Below are positions 7,304 through 16,844 of a stretch of 64,000 nt of DNA, piece by piece. Within the stretch, counting starts at the first letter, position 1. Each line of letters begins with the position of its first letter. The notes under the pieces were generated by a model. That model made no database searches, was not told where the DNA came from, and worked only from the letters and a program-made list of their open reading frames with translations. The stretch is from Deltaproteobacteria bacterium HGW-Deltaproteobacteria-12 (GTDB lineage: Bacteria > Desulfobacterota > Syntrophia > Syntrophales > Smithellaceae), in assembly GCA_002840565.1 (NCBI GenBank), contig PHBK01000011.1, forward strand, positions 42,687 through 106,686, given 5' to 3'. The translations under genes were made by a program, and so were the position numbers.

Positions 7304-8512
7304 TCAACCGACAACCGAAGCCATTTTAAAGATCGGCAGGTACATCGCTATAATCATGCCGCCAACGATTCCACCCAGAAAAACCATCATAATCGGCTCT
7401 AAGAGGGCGGTCATTGCTGAAACTGCCGCATCAACTTCGTCATCGTAAAAATCGGCGATTTTGCTGAGCATGGTATCCAGGGCTCCCGTCGCTTCGCCAA
7501 CAGCGATCATCTGCACCACCATTGGCGGGAAGATACCCGTTTCCATTAGCGGTTCCGCTATTGTCCTTCCTTCGCTGATGCTCTGGCGCGTTTTTATCAG
7601 GGCGGCTTCGACCACCACATTGCCCGAAGTTTTGCTGACGATATTCAACCCTTCCAGAATGGGAACGCCTGAATTCATCATGGTGGACAGCGTTCGGGAG
7701 AATTTTGCCACAGCCACTTTTTTCAGCAGCGGTCCGAAGATCGGGGCTTTGAGCAGCAGAGAATCTATGGTCCAGCGCCCTTTTTCCGTTTTATAAAATC
7801 TGCCGAATGCCACGACAAAAGCAACTATCACACCGGCGACAATCCACCAATAACTCTGGGCAAATGCGCTGGCATTGACTAAAAATTGGGTGGGGCCCGG
7901 AAGTTCCCCCCCCATGCCTTCGAACATCTTCTGAAAGACAGGAATGACTTTGATCAGCAATAAAGCGACAACACCGATGGAAATAGCCAGAACAGCAATA
8001 GGATAGGTCATCGCCCCCTTGACCTGGCTTTTCAGTTTCATTGCCTTTTCCATATAGCTGGAAAGGCGTCCCAATATAACATCCAAAATACCACCGGCCT
8101 CGCCGGCGGCAACCAAATTGACAAAGAGATCATCGAAAACAGCCGGATGTTTCCTCAAGGCGTCGGTTAAGCTGGCGCCGCTCTCCACATCCTCCTTCAC
8201 TTTCTTAATAATTTCTTTAAAGGTTTTGTTTTGTTCCTGCTGGTTCAACAGATCCAGACATTGAATAAGCGGCAAACCGGCGTTAATCATGGTGGAAAAG
8301 ATGCGGCAGAAGACAACAACATCTTTCTCGGCAACTTTCCCCTTTAGAAAAGGAAAATACTCAGAAATATCTTTGGGTTTCTTTTTTATGGCAATCGATT
8401 TAAATCCCTGTCTGCGTAAGAGTCCGCGGACAGCCAGTTCATCTGCCGCTTCTATCTCTCCCTTTTTGGCTTCATTTTTTCTGGTCGTACCTTCCCAAAC
8501 AAAAACTGGCAT
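7304..8512 (-). CDS. pilC: Type IV pilus / type II secretion inner-membrane platform protein PilC (GspF family)
   Basis: The 402-residue product has two GspF repeats (about residues 65-190 and 270-395), each beginning with a Phe-x-Arg segment (VVFCRIFSTMINAGLPLIQ and AKFSRTLSTMMNSGVPILE). There are three hydrophobic spans, including TYPIAVLAISIGVVALLLI and a final IMMVFLGGIVGGMIIAMYL. PilC anchors the pilus assembly motor in the inner membrane. No pilB, pilT or pilin gene lies nearby, so it may belong to a dispersed pilus system. An AAAGGA ribosome binding site precedes the ATG. Confidence 0.93.
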   Translation of the reverse strand: MPVFVWEGTTRKNEAKKGEIEAADELAVRGLLRRQGFKSIAIKKKPKDISEYFPFLKGKVAEKDVVVFCRIFSTMINAGLPLIQCLDLLNQQEQNKTFKEIIKKVKEDVESGASLTDALRKHPAVFDDLFVNLVAAGEAGGILDVILGRLSSYMEKAMKLKSQVKGAMTYPIAVLAISIGVVALLLIKVIPVFQKMFEGMGGELPGPTQFLVNASAFAQSYWWIVAGVIVAFVVAFGRFYKTEKGRWTIDSLLLKAPIFGPLLKKVAVAKFSRTLSTMMNSGVPILEGLNIVSKTSGNVVVEAALIKTRQSISEGRTIAEPLMETGIFPPMVVQMIAVGEATGALDTMLSKIADFYDDEVDAAVSAMTALLEPIMMVFLGGIVGGMIIAMYLPIFKMASVVG

Positions 8513-8670
8513 ATTTTAATTATCCTTTCTTCACCGGGACAATATTCATGTCAATCATTATAAACTATATACCATGTTAATTCAATCAGTTAAATATTAC
8601 GAACAAAACCCTCCGCTCCCGCGGCAAGCAGCAAATTATCCATCGGCATCATTCTTTGGCTGCATTTCTC

Positions 8671-9420
8671 TTATTTTATCCCTGATGACCGGCGGCGTTG
8701 ATTGAATATTTCGTACTGAATTATCCCGGCGGCAACAGAAACATTCAGGGAATCGAAACTTCGCTGCAGAGGAACAGATAACAAAAAGTCGCATTTCTTT
8801 TTCACCAGGGGACGGATCCCTTTTGCTTCTCCGCCCAACACCAAAGCAACATGGCAGTTAAAGTCCATTTCCTGCAGATTACCGCCACCGTGCGCATCCG
8901 CCCCAAATACCCAAAACTTTTTTTCTTTCAAATAATCGATGGTCTGCGCCAGGTTAGTGACTCTGGCAATGGGCATTTGCTGCGCTGCGCCGGCCGAAGC
9001 TTTGACCACTGCAGCAGTAACGGATGCAGCCCGATCAGCCGGGATTACTACTCCGTTGGCCCCCAGACAATAGGATGTTCGAATTATCGCCCCCAGATTC
9101 TGGGGATCCATAATGCTATCGAGGATTAAAATCAGGTCAAAGCCAAATTGCGGACTGCGGTTTCCCAGCAAAACATCCCAGCCCGAATAAACAAAAGCGG
9201 GGCGGAGTCCCGCAACTCCCTGATGATCAGGGTTGCCGACCAATTCATTGAGGTATGGCCTGGTTTGAAATTCAACAGGAATGTTTTTTTGGCGGGCGGC
9301 TTCTATAATTTCCATCAGGCTTGATCCGCATCTGCCCGACGCCACAATTATCTTTGCCAACTCAGTTTTCGGCTGCCGGAGGAGAATCTTGATCGGGTTT
9401 ATACCGTAAATTATCTCCAT
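8671..9420 (-). CDS. rlmB: 23S rRNA 2'-O-ribose methyltransferase RlmB (TrmH/SpoU family)
   Basis: The 249-residue product has an N-terminal substrate-binding domain (MEIIYGINPIKILL) and a SPOUT catalytic domain. The three SpoU motifs are visible: ILDSIMDPQNLGAIIRT, LVLGGEAKGIRPLV and SVPLQRSFDSLNVSVAAGI. RlmB methylates G2251 in the peptidyl transferase P loop. Related TrmH proteins modify tRNA G18, but the fused N-terminal domain favours RlmB. It lies 29 bases after pyrF. Confidence 0.9.
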   Translation of the reverse strand: MEIIYGINPIKILLRQPKTELAKIIVASGRCGSSLMEIIEAARQKNIPVEFQTRPYLNELVGNPDHQGVAGLRPAFVYSGWDVLLGNRSPQFGFDLILILDSIMDPQNLGAIIRTSYCLGANGVVIPADRAASVTAAVVKASAGAAQQMPIARVTNLAQTIDYLKEKKFWVFGADAHGGGNLQEMDFNCHVALVLGGEAKGIRPLVKKKCDFLLSVPLQRSFDSLNVSVAAGIIQYEIFNQRRRSSGIK

Positions 9421-9449
9421 ACATTACCCGTAATCTCCACTGCGCTTGC

Positions 9450-10199
9450 CTAAGCGGCAGTCATCCCGGTGGCGATCTCCTGAACAATATTCCGGCAAAC
9501 TGCCTGGGGATCGGCTGCTTGCCGAATCGGCCTGCCGACAACTATGTAGTCGGCGCCCAACTTCACGGCCTCCAGGGCGCTGAGAGTTCTTTTCTGGTCA
9601 TCCTTTACCGTTTCGAGCGAACTGCGAATGCCCGGGGTCACAATAATAAAATCATTACCCAACTGGCTGCGCAAGGCCTCAATGTCCTGCGGGGAAGCAA
9701 CAACACCGTCCGCGCCGGCATCCTTAGCCAGACGAGCCAGATGCAGAACCTGAGCATTGGCGCTTTTTGCAAATCCTATTTCCTGGAGGTCGGCATCATT
9801 GAGACTGGTTAATACCGTCACCGCCAGAACAATCGGTTTAGTCTGACCGTTTTTTGCGGCCAACGCCTCGACGGCCCGGACTGTTTCCTGAATCATTCTG
9901 CTGCCGCCGGAAGCATGCACGTTAAACATATCAACACCCAGCTTGACGGCAGATTCGGCGGCACGCGCAACAGTATTGGGAATATCATGAAACTTGAGAT
10001 CCAAAAAAATCCGCTGGTTTCTTTGTTTAATGCAATCGACAATTTTCGGGCCGACCGCTGTAAACAACTCCTTGCCGACTTTGAACATGCCGACATGGCC
10101 GGACAGGAGCTCAATCCATGATAATGCTTCGTCCAGACTTGCGGCGTCCAGCGCAAAGATTAATTTATCGACTGCCTGCTTATTCGAGATATTCTTCAT
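9450..10199 (-). CDS. pyrF: Orotidine 5'-phosphate decarboxylase
   Basis: The product has the catalytic signature FLDLKFHDIPNTVARA with its Asp-Lys-Asp residues, and the phosphate-binding tail KLGADYIVVGRPIRQA. It makes UMP from OMP, the last step of pyrimidine synthesis. The ATG at 10199 gives 249 residues (MKNISNKQAVDKLIFALD). An earlier in-frame start at 10274 would overlap rpoZ by nearly 100 bases and is unlikely. The chosen start still overlaps the end of rpoZ by 20 bases. pyrE lies far away at 47.0-47.6 kb. Confidence 0.94.
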   Translation of the reverse strand: MKNISNKQAVDKLIFALDAASLDEALSWIELLSGHVGMFKVGKELFTAVGPKIVDCIKQRNQRIFLDLKFHDIPNTVARAAESAVKLGVDMFNVHASGGSRMIQETVRAVEALAAKNGQTKPIVLAVTVLTSLNDADLQEIGFAKSANAQVLHLARLAKDAGADGVVASPQDIEALRSQLGNDFIIVTPGIRSSLETVKDDQKRTLSALEAVKLGADYIVVGRPIRQAADPQAVCRNIVQEIATGMTAA

Positions 10200-10449
10200 C
10201 GCCAATGAACTCAGTATTATCGGGAATTGGTTTGAAATCTTCCTTTGCCCCTTCCAGATATTCCGGATGGGCATAGTTAACCTTGCCTGCGGCTATTTCC
10301 CGCAGCGCCAACACGACTTCTCTGTTTTTGCTCTGCAGCAGCGGCTTCGATCCTTTTAATAAAAGGCGCGCCCGTTTTGATGCCAGCGATACCAGACCAA
10401 ACCTCGTCTTGGCAACCAGTAAAGAATCTTCCACAGTAATTCTGGCCAT
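10180..10449 (-). CDS. rpoZ: RNA polymerase omega subunit
   Basis: The 89-residue product starts MARITVEDSLLVAKTRFGLV and has ASKRARLLLKG and NREVVLALREIAAGKV, the conserved omega pattern. Omega helps beta' fold and mediates ppGpp effects in some bacteria. The gene follows gmk by 30 bases, the common gmk-rpoZ pair, and its end overlaps pyrF. Confidence 0.95.
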   Translation of the reverse strand: MARITVEDSLLVAKTRFGLVSLASKRARLLLKGSKPLLQSKNREVVLALREIAAGKVNYAHPEYLEGAKEDFKPIPDNTEFIGDEEYLE

Positions 10450-10479
10450 ATCTTTTAGAACCTCCCTGCAACCATTTTT

Positions 10480-11085
10480 TTATTTAGTCATGAATTTTTT
10501 TATTTTACTTCGTAAATTGCTTCTTTTACACCCTTGGGCAATATAAATCGACAGCAATTGATGGACAGCCGTTTCCAGGTCATTGTTGAAAATCACATAG
10601 TCATACCAGGAAATTTCTTTCAATTCGCTTTCCGCCTGGGCATATCTGGCCCGGATGACAGCGGATTCTTCATGCCCCCGTCCTTCCAGGCGCAGGAGAA
10701 GTTCTTCCCGCGACGGCGGCAGAATAAAAACATAGACACCGCCGCGGAATTTTTTTTTAATCTGTTTTGCGCCGCGCGGTTCAATATCCAGCAAAACGGT
10801 TGTCCCTTTTGCCAAAGATTCTTTCATCGTCCTTATGGAGGTGCCATAAAGATGGCCATAGCTTTCCGCCCATTCCGCAAAATCACCCCCGTCCAGACGT
10901 TTCTGAAATTCCTGGCGGGAAATAAAAAAATAATCCTTCCCCTCCACTTCACCGGGCCGCGGCTTTCGTGTTGTATAAGAAACGGAAAATTGAATTTCCG
11001 GACAGGCCTGTAAGAGTCGCCGGCAAATGCTGCTCTTCCCGGTGCCCGATGGCGCGGAAACAACTATAAATTTCCCTTTATCCAT
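10480..11085 (-). CDS. gmk: Guanylate kinase
   Basis: The 201-residue product has the P-loop SAPSGTGKSSICRRLL near the N-terminus, then SVSYTTRKPRPGEVEGKDYFF, the GMP-binding segment, and YGTS. It phosphorylates GMP to GDP. It starts 3 bases after the yicC stop and precedes rpoZ, the usual yicC-gmk-rpoZ operon. Confidence 0.96.
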   Translation of the reverse strand: MDKGKFIVVSAPSGTGKSSICRRLLQACPEIQFSVSYTTRKPRPGEVEGKDYFFISRQEFQKRLDGGDFAEWAESYGHLYGTSIRTMKESLAKGTTVLLDIEPRGAKQIKKKFRGGVYVFILPPSREELLLRLEGRGHEESAVIRARYAQAESELKEISWYDYVIFNNDLETAVHQLLSIYIAQGCKRSNLRSKIKKFMTK

Positions 11086-11088
11086 AAT

Positions 11089-11967
11089 TTACTCTATATT
11101 TTGCGCCTGTTCGCGCAGTTTGCTGAGCTCGCTCTTTGCTTCAATCACCTGACGGGCGATTTCCGCGTCGTTACTTTTCGATCCGATCGTATTAATTTCC
11201 CGGTTCATTTCCTGCAGGAGGAAATCAATCTTTTTGCCTTCCGCCTCCGCACTCTGCAGCAACGTAACAAACTGGCCAATATGACTGTGCATCCGCACTA
11301 TTTCCTCTGTTATATCGCTCTTATCGGCAAGTATGGCCGCTTCCTGGGCCAGCCGCGCTTCATCTATAACACATCCGGCGGTAAGTTCCTTTATTCTTTC
11401 CGCCAAACGCCTTTGATATTCAAGAATAACTTGCGGCGATCGGGCATTGATCGTCTCCAGGATACCCTTGATTAAATCCAGCCGCTGCTTCATATCCTGA
11501 TAAATAGCTAAGCCTTCCTCCTGCCTCATCGAGACCAGCATATCCAGCGCTTCTTCCAGGGCAGCGGCAATCTTTATTAAAACATCCGGCTGAATTTCAG
11601 TTTCGGCAGGCTGGGAAAAAATATCCCGAAAGCCAACCAGAGTTTTCAGTCCAATTTCCTCCGTCAGGCCCAGCTCATTTTTCAGGCGCTGCAAAGCGGC
11701 AAAATAATTCCGGGCAATATCCAGGTTCACCATCGTCTCCGCGGCGCTGGTGCTCGCTGCTTCCAGACGGATAAAAACCTCCACCCTTCCCCGCTTTATC
11801 TTCTCGCCGATTTTCTTTTTAAATTCCAATTCCAGAGGGGACAGAGCCTGCGGCATGCGCAAAGATATTTCCAGAAAACGGTGATTGACAGATTTAAATT
11901 CCACAACAATATTTCTGTCCTGCCCCGTGGTCTCCACACGCCCGTAGCCTGTCATGCTTTTGATCAT
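11089..11967 (-). CDS. yicC: YicC family endoribonuclease
   Basis: The 292-residue product begins MIKSMTGYGRVE, the defining YicC start, and ends with the DUF1732 region EMNREINTIGSKSNDAEIA. YicC proteins are ring-shaped endoribonucleases that act on small RNAs such as RyhB in E. coli. Start and length fit the family. It is the first gene of the yicC-gmk-rpoZ-pyrF run and follows a repeat-containing gap (12011-12060). Confidence 0.92.
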   Translation of the reverse strand: MIKSMTGYGRVETTGQDRNIVVEFKSVNHRFLEISLRMPQALSPLELEFKKKIGEKIKRGRVEVFIRLEAASTSAAETMVNLDIARNYFAALQRLKNELGLTEEIGLKTLVGFRDIFSQPAETEIQPDVLIKIAAALEEALDMLVSMRQEEGLAIYQDMKQRLDLIKGILETINARSPQVILEYQRRLAERIKELTAGCVIDEARLAQEAAILADKSDITEEIVRMHSHIGQFVTLLQSAEAEGKKIDFLLQEMNREINTIGSKSNDAEIARQVIEAKSELSKLREQAQNIE

Positions 11968-12010
11968 TTTTTACACCTGATAGCTTTCTTAAAAAAACAT
12001 TCTGGTTCCC

Positions 12011-12060
12011 GAATAGCTTCATTCGATAAATTCGCTTTCGGGATCAATTCCACTTACGCC
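12011..12060 (-). repeat. Dispersed repeat copy A with inverted ends
   Basis: A 26-bp stretch (12034-12059, minus strand) beginning GCGTAAGTGGAATTGATCCC is found again, identical and in plus orientation, at 50866-50891. Further along both copies also share AAGCTATTC. Within copy A, CCCGAA and TTCGGG are inverted, so the RNA could fold. It sits between DUF4416 and yicC. Type unknown: REP-like or a small decayed element. Confidence 0.65.
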
Positions 12061-12618
12061 TCAAGCTCCGCCAGGCTCGCTTTCAGCAAGTGTCATTGAC
12101 TTTAACTGCAATAAGTATGCTGCTCTTATTTTATCGAGCATTGCCAGCTGCTTTTCATCTGCGTAGTCCGGATATGTCCACGGCAAAGAACAAAATTTCT
12201 TGTTCTGGTAGAACAACGTCAAATCGGCGTAAATACCATCGCGTAAATAAGGCCTGTGTGCATAACCTTTTCCGGTAGCCAGAATCAGATGGCTTTTGGA
12301 TATATAACCGGGGTCAATATTGACCTGCCGCCGGCCGTCGAGCGTAAATGCGTTTTCGATATCATTGGTGGCCAGCTTAATATCCGGCAGCAACTCGGGC
12401 CTTACCAGTTTCTCCATGGACAAAAAACGCCGGACTAAATTTTCGCCCATTTCCCGGCGGTAATAATCCGTATAATCAAAAAGCACCGGGTCGCTGATAA
12501 AATCAGGTTGTCCGTAGTATGCGGTCAACTTTGCTATGGTTTCATCCAGTTTCGGAACTGTTGCCGCAATAACACTGAAGATTAATTTTACCGGTTCAGC
12601 GGAAGTCGGTTTGCTCAT
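12061..12618 (-). CDS. DUF4416 family protein
   Basis: The 185-residue product reads PVKLIFSVIAATVPKLDETIA, then FDYTDYYRREMGENLVRRFLS and DPGYISKSHLILATGKGYAHR, which fits the DUF4416 family found mainly in Desulfobacterota and relatives. Function is unknown. Its ATG overlaps the stop of the heptose kinase gene by 4 bases (ATGA), so it is translationally coupled to rfaE1. Confidence 0.85.
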   Translation of the reverse strand: MSKPTSAEPVKLIFSVIAATVPKLDETIAKLTAYYGQPDFISDPVLFDYTDYYRREMGENLVRRFLSMEKLVRPELLPDIKLATNDIENAFTLDGRRQVNIDPGYISKSHLILATGKGYAHRPYLRDGIYADLTLFYQNKKFCSLPWTYPDYADEKQLAMLDKIRAAYLLQLKSMTLAESEPGGA

Positions 12619-13604
12619 AAAACTCGTATTAACTCTTCCTGCGAAACTGTAGCGGTTCCCACTTTACCGACCACAATGCCGGCGGCCTGGTTGGCCAGAC
12701 AGGTTGCTTCCTGAAGATTGGCTTTGGACGCCAGACTTAAGGCAAGCACACCGATCACCGTATCCCCCGCACCCGTAACATCATATATCTCTTTGGCCTG
12801 AGCAGAAAAGTAAGTATGGGTTATCTCCTCTCCTCTTTCGAAGAGACTCATGCCTTCTTCGCCCCGGGTAATCAGCAGCGCCTGAAAATTATATTTTTTT
12901 AAGAGCGTTTCCCCGACCTGCCTCAGATCATTCTGACCGTTTATTTCCATCCCTGCAGCACGCTGCGCCTCGTGGTGGTTGGGAGTAATTACATAAGCCC
13001 CTTCATAGATGGAAAAGTCGCTTTGCTTGGGATCGAGGCAGATGTATATTTTTGCATCCTGCACAATTTTTCTGATTCCCCCGATCAGTTCCCTCGAAAC
13101 CACACCCTTACTGTAATCGGAAACAACAACCGCGCCAATTTTTTTTTGCAGTGATTTTACATACTCCAGTATTTTCCTGGTGCTGGCCGGGGGAATCGGG
13201 CTTCTGCTTTCTTTATCAAAACGCACCATCTGCTGGCCATGGGCAACGATTCTTGTTTTTAAAGTAGTCGGCCGCCCTTTTTCGACAACTATGCCGTCGG
13301 TTTCAATTTCCCGCTGCTGCAATTCCGCAAGCAGCCTTTTTCCGCTGTTGTCGGAGCCAATAACTCCGGCCACATAACCTTTGCCGCCCATAGCGTAAAT
13401 GCTGTTGAGCACATTAGCGCAGCCGCCGAGCAAAATGCTGTCTTTTTGCACATCCACAACCGGAACAGGCGCTTCCGGAGAAATCCGGGATACCTTACCC
13501 CAGATAAAATGGTCAACCATTATATCTCCGACCACCAAAACTCCCGCCCTTTGGAAATTGTCGATTATTTCCAAAGCTCTTTTTCTTTTTAAAACACTTT
13601 GCAT
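12615..13604 (-). CDS. rfaE1: D-glycero-beta-D-manno-heptose-7-phosphate kinase (single-domain RfaE1/HldA)
   Basis: The 329-residue product is a PfkB/ribokinase-fold kinase: VLVVGDIMVDHFIWGKVSRISPE at the N-terminus, SDYSKGVVS in the middle, and the anion-hole motif VTGAGDTVIGVLALSLA near the end. It phosphorylates heptose 7-phosphate on the path to ADP-heptose for the LPS core. In E. coli the kinase is fused to an adenylyltransferase (HldE). Here only the kinase domain is present. Its presence implies an LPS outer membrane. Confidence 0.93.
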   Translation of the reverse strand: MQSVLKRKRALEIIDNFQRAGVLVVGDIMVDHFIWGKVSRISPEAPVPVVDVQKDSILLGGCANVLNSIYAMGGKGYVAGVIGSDNSGKRLLAELQQREIETDGIVVEKGRPTTLKTRIVAHGQQMVRFDKESRSPIPPASTRKILEYVKSLQKKIGAVVVSDYSKGVVSRELIGGIRKIVQDAKIYICLDPKQSDFSIYEGAYVITPNHHEAQRAAGMEINGQNDLRQVGETLLKKYNFQALLITRGEEGMSLFERGEEITHTYFSAQAKEIYDVTGAGDTVIGVLALSLASKANLQEATCLANQAAGIVVGKVGTATVSQEELIRVL

Positions 13605-13821
13605 TGTCCTGAAACCTGCGGCGTAAATGATTTATTTCCACAAATGAAAAAAGCGCCGGCAGCGCTTAAACTATCAAAAAGTTTCGCGATGTTATTACCA
13701 AGGGCGATATTTGTCAAATATTTTCTATGCTTTTCATGTTCATTTTAATATTCATTATTGACTTCATTAGCATAATCAAGTAAAAATTTACCAATAAATT
13801 TCATGCCCAAGGAATAATTCG
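13605..13821. other. Divergent intergenic region rfaE1 / plsC
   Basis: About 217 bases between two divergent genes. It contains an inverted repeat AAGCGC (13651-13656) and GCGCTT (13661-13666) and AT-rich sequence that likely holds both promoters. No promoter was assigned with confidence. Confidence 0.4.
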
Positions 13822-14577
13822 ATGATACGTTCTGCGCTGCTTGTGACATTGGGTGTCGCCATTACCGGGTTTATCTCCTTTTGGTGTATCATTATATCTA
13901 TTATTCCGAATTCCGAAAACAGAATTCATAAGATAGCCAAACTCTGGGCGAGAATACTACTCTTTATATCCAACACGAAAGTGGAAGTAATAGGCAAAGA
14001 AAATATAATCTACGGCAAACCGCAAATTTTTATGGCCAACCATCAAAGTGATTTTGATATCTTTATTGCCCTTGGCCATATACCCGGTCAATTCCGATGG
14101 CTGGCCAAAAAGGAACTGTTCGCCATTCCTATTTTCGGCGCAGCCATGAAAACTGCGGGATATATTGAAATAGACAGGGGAAATCACGAAAAGGCAATGC
14201 AGAGCCTGGATGAAGCGGCGCTGCGCATCCGGGAAGGAAAATCAGTAATGTCCTTCCCCGAAGGAACAAGAAGCGCCGACGGCGAAATCAAGGCCTTTAA
14301 ACAGGGGATATTCCATCTGGCCATTAAATCCGGCGTACCGATTATTCCTGTATCAATTATCGGCAGCGGGAAGATCATGCCCAAAAGATCTCTAAAAGTT
14401 ACCCCGGGCCGGGTGAAACTGATCATCGGCAAACCCGTTGAGGTAAAAAGCTATACTGTTGAAAACAGGCACGAACTGATCGAAAAGGTTAAAAAAGTCA
14501 TTATGACCAACTATGACTACTGGAGAGAGACCGACACGTCAGTCATTAAAGATATGGAAGAAAAAACTTCTGCTTAA
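13822..14577 (+). CDS. plsC: 1-acyl-sn-glycerol-3-phosphate acyltransferase
   Basis: The 251-residue product has an N-terminal membrane helix, the HX4D motif in MANHQSDFDIF, and FPEGTRSADGEIKAFKQG with the glycerol-phosphate-binding EGTR. VPIIPVSIIGSG is the usual third block. It converts lysophosphatidic acid to phosphatidic acid at the membrane. AAGGA precedes the ATG. It may be co-transcribed with ftsK 41 bases downstream. Confidence 0.92.
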   Translation: MIRSALLVTLGVAITGFISFWCIIISIIPNSENRIHKIAKLWARILLFISNTKVEVIGKENIIYGKPQIFMANHQSDFDIFIALGHIPGQFRWLAKKELFAIPIFGAAMKTAGYIEIDRGNHEKAMQSLDEAALRIREGKSVMSFPEGTRSADGEIKAFKQGIFHLAIKSGVPIIPVSIIGSGKIMPKRSLKVTPGRVKLIIGKPVEVKSYTVENRHELIEKVKKVIMTNYDYWRETDTSVIKDMEEKTSA

Positions 14578-14618
14578 CCTTTTTCTCCAATGCAATATTA
14601 ATTCATGAACGGCCAGTA

Positions 14619-16844
14619 ATGGAACAAAAGCAAGCTGATAACAAGCGAATGCGAGAAATCAAGGGTGCAGTATGCCTCGCCTTGGCTGTTTTTCTGCTTT
14701 TGTGCCTGATCTCCTACCATCCGTATGATCCCGTCCCTTTTGTCAAGTTTGTCGCTCCCGATATTCAGAAAATTCATAATGTTACCGGCATTGTTGGCTC
14801 CTATTTGGCCGGCTGGTTGATCAATCTGTTCGGAATCAGTGCCTTTTTTCTACCATTAATTCTCTTGTTTTGCGCTTTTCAGTATTTTTTCCGAGCAGAG
14901 TTTAAGCTCAGCAAAAGCAACTTATCAGGCATTGTTTTGTTTGCCGTCTCCTTTGCCGGCTTGATGACCGCAATTGTTAAAACAGCCACAGTTCATGGAG
15001 TAAAATTAAAAGTCGGCGGATCAATCGGCGCGGCGGCAGTCCAGATATTGCTGGGCTATTTTAATATTGCCGGCACATATATCCTTTTGATTCTGATTTT
15101 AATTGTATCACTGATCTTAATGATCGAAGTTTCCCTGATTACAGCTGCTGGAAACATATCCCAAAGTTCCTGGAGCATTTTTCAAAGAATTAAAGCCAGG
15201 ATTTCCGCCCTTATTTCTCTGGCCATCAGCAAAATGAAGGTAGAGAGCAAACCCGAGCCGATTATTGAAGACAAAGAGGTCGTACCTAAAAAAGCGAAAA
15301 TTAAAAAAGTTGAACAGACGCATTTTGATTTCTCCAAAGCTGACGGCAAGTTTCAGCTGCCGCCGTTTACCCTGCTGACGGAATCTCAGCAAAAAGACAC
15401 CCGCATCAAGCGGGATCATCTCATCACCAATTCCCGCATTTTGGAAAAGAAGCTGGCTGATTTCGGCGTGGAAGGACGCGTGGTGGAAGTAACGCCCGGC
15501 CCGGTAATCACGATGTATGAACTGGAACCGGCTCCCGGAGTGAAAATCAATAAAATAACCAACCTTTCCGATGATCTGGCGCTGGCACTGATGGCGCCGA
15601 GCATCCGGATTATTGCACCCATCCCGGGCAAATCGGTGATCGGCATTGAAATACCAAACCTGAAAAGAGACCAGGTCTTTCTCAAAGACGTACTCGACAA
15701 CGACTCTTTCACGAACTCTTCCTTACGCCTGCCGATTGCTCTGGGCGTGGATTTTGTGGGCACACCGGTAATCGCCGATTTAACAAAAATGCCGCACCTG
15801 CTCATTGCGGGAACCACCGGCTCCGGTAAAAGCGTCGCCCTCAACGCGATGATCTGCAGTATCCTTTTTAAAGCCCTGCCCGATGATGTTAAATTTCTCA
15901 TGGTTGACCCCAAAAGGCTGGAATTATCCTCTTATGAAGGCATCCCGCATTTAATGCATCCGGTAGTCGTTGATCCTAAAAAAGCCTCGCAGGTATTGCG
16001 CTGGACTGTGGAAGAGATGGAAAGGCGCTACCGCATCATCAGTGATCTGGGAGTAAAAAGCATCGATTCCTACAATGAGCTGCTCCTGAAAAATCCGAAA
16101 GGCAAGGCGGCCGCCAGAGAACTCGACCGCATAGAGAACGACGACAGTTTCGGAGCGAGTACGGATAAGCACAGTCAGCAGATAAACCATGTGCGGCTTC
16201 CTTATATAGTCGTGATAATTGACGAACTTGCCGATCTGATGATGGTGGCGTCGCGCGATGTGGAAGAATCGCTGACTCGTCTGGCGCAAATGGCCAGGGC
16301 GGCCGGAATCCACTTAATCATCGCGACGCAAAGGCCATCGGTCGATGTCATTACCGGCCTGATCAAAGCCAACTTCCCGACGCGCATTTCCTTTCAGGTT
16401 TCTTCCAAGATAGATTCCCGCACGATTATCGATCAGCCGGGCGCCGAGCTGCTGCTGGGTTCCGGCGACATGCTTTTTATTCCGCCGGGCACCTCCAAAC
16501 TCGCCCGCATCCACGGAGCTTATGTTTCCGATGATGAAATTGCCCGCATCGTTGATTTTATTAAAATTCAGGCCCAGCCGGCATATGACGCCTCCATTGA
16601 AAATTTTGCCCTGGAAGCAGCCCAGGATAAACAAAATGAAGAAGATTTCGATGTAAAATATGATGAGGCGGTGGCCCTCGTCGGGGAGCTGGGACAGGCA
16701 TCAATCTCCCTTGTGCAGCGTTACATGAAAATCGGCTACAATCGCGCAGCACGCATGATCGAACAGATGGAACGCGAAGGAATCGTCGGCCCGTCCGACG
16801 GCGCCAAACCAAGAAAAGTGCTCATCAGAAAGTTGCCCCCGTGA
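14619..16844 (+). CDS. ftsK: DNA translocase FtsK
   Basis: The 741-residue product has four or five N-terminal transmembrane helices (about 15-190), a short charged linker, and the RecA-like motor with Walker A GTTGSGKSV at about residue 400, Walker B IDELADLMM and IATQRPSVDVITGLIKANFP. The C-terminal winged-helix gamma domain (about 675-735) would read the KOPS sequences. FtsK pumps DNA toward dif at division. The linker is short, as in SpoIIIE-like forms. The stop overlaps the rimO GTG. Confidence 0.96.
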   Translation: MEQKQADNKRMREIKGAVCLALAVFLLLCLISYHPYDPVPFVKFVAPDIQKIHNVTGIVGSYLAGWLINLFGISAFFLPLILLFCAFQYFFRAEFKLSKSNLSGIVLFAVSFAGLMTAIVKTATVHGVKLKVGGSIGAAAVQILLGYFNIAGTYILLILILIVSLILMIEVSLITAAGNISQSSWSIFQRIKARISALISLAISKMKVESKPEPIIEDKEVVPKKAKIKKVEQTHFDFSKADGKFQLPPFTLLTESQQKDTRIKRDHLITNSRILEKKLADFGVEGRVVEVTPGPVITMYELEPAPGVKINKITNLSDDLALALMAPSIRIIAPIPGKSVIGIEIPNLKRDQVFLKDVLDNDSFTNSSLRLPIALGVDFVGTPVIADLTKMPHLLIAGTTGSGKSVALNAMICSILFKALPDDVKFLMVDPKRLELSSYEGIPHLMHPVVVDPKKASQVLRWTVEEMERRYRIISDLGVKSIDSYNELLLKNPKGKAAARELDRIENDDSFGASTDKHSQQINHVRLPYIVVIIDELADLMMVASRDVEESLTRLAQMARAAGIHLIIATQRPSVDVITGLIKANFPTRISFQVSSKIDSRTIIDQPGAELLLGSGDMLFIPPGTSKLARIHGAYVSDDEIARIVDFIKIQAQPAYDASIENFALEAAQDKQNEEDFDVKYDEAVALVGELGQASISLVQRYMKIGYNRAARMIEQMEREGIVGPSDGAKPRKVLIRKLPP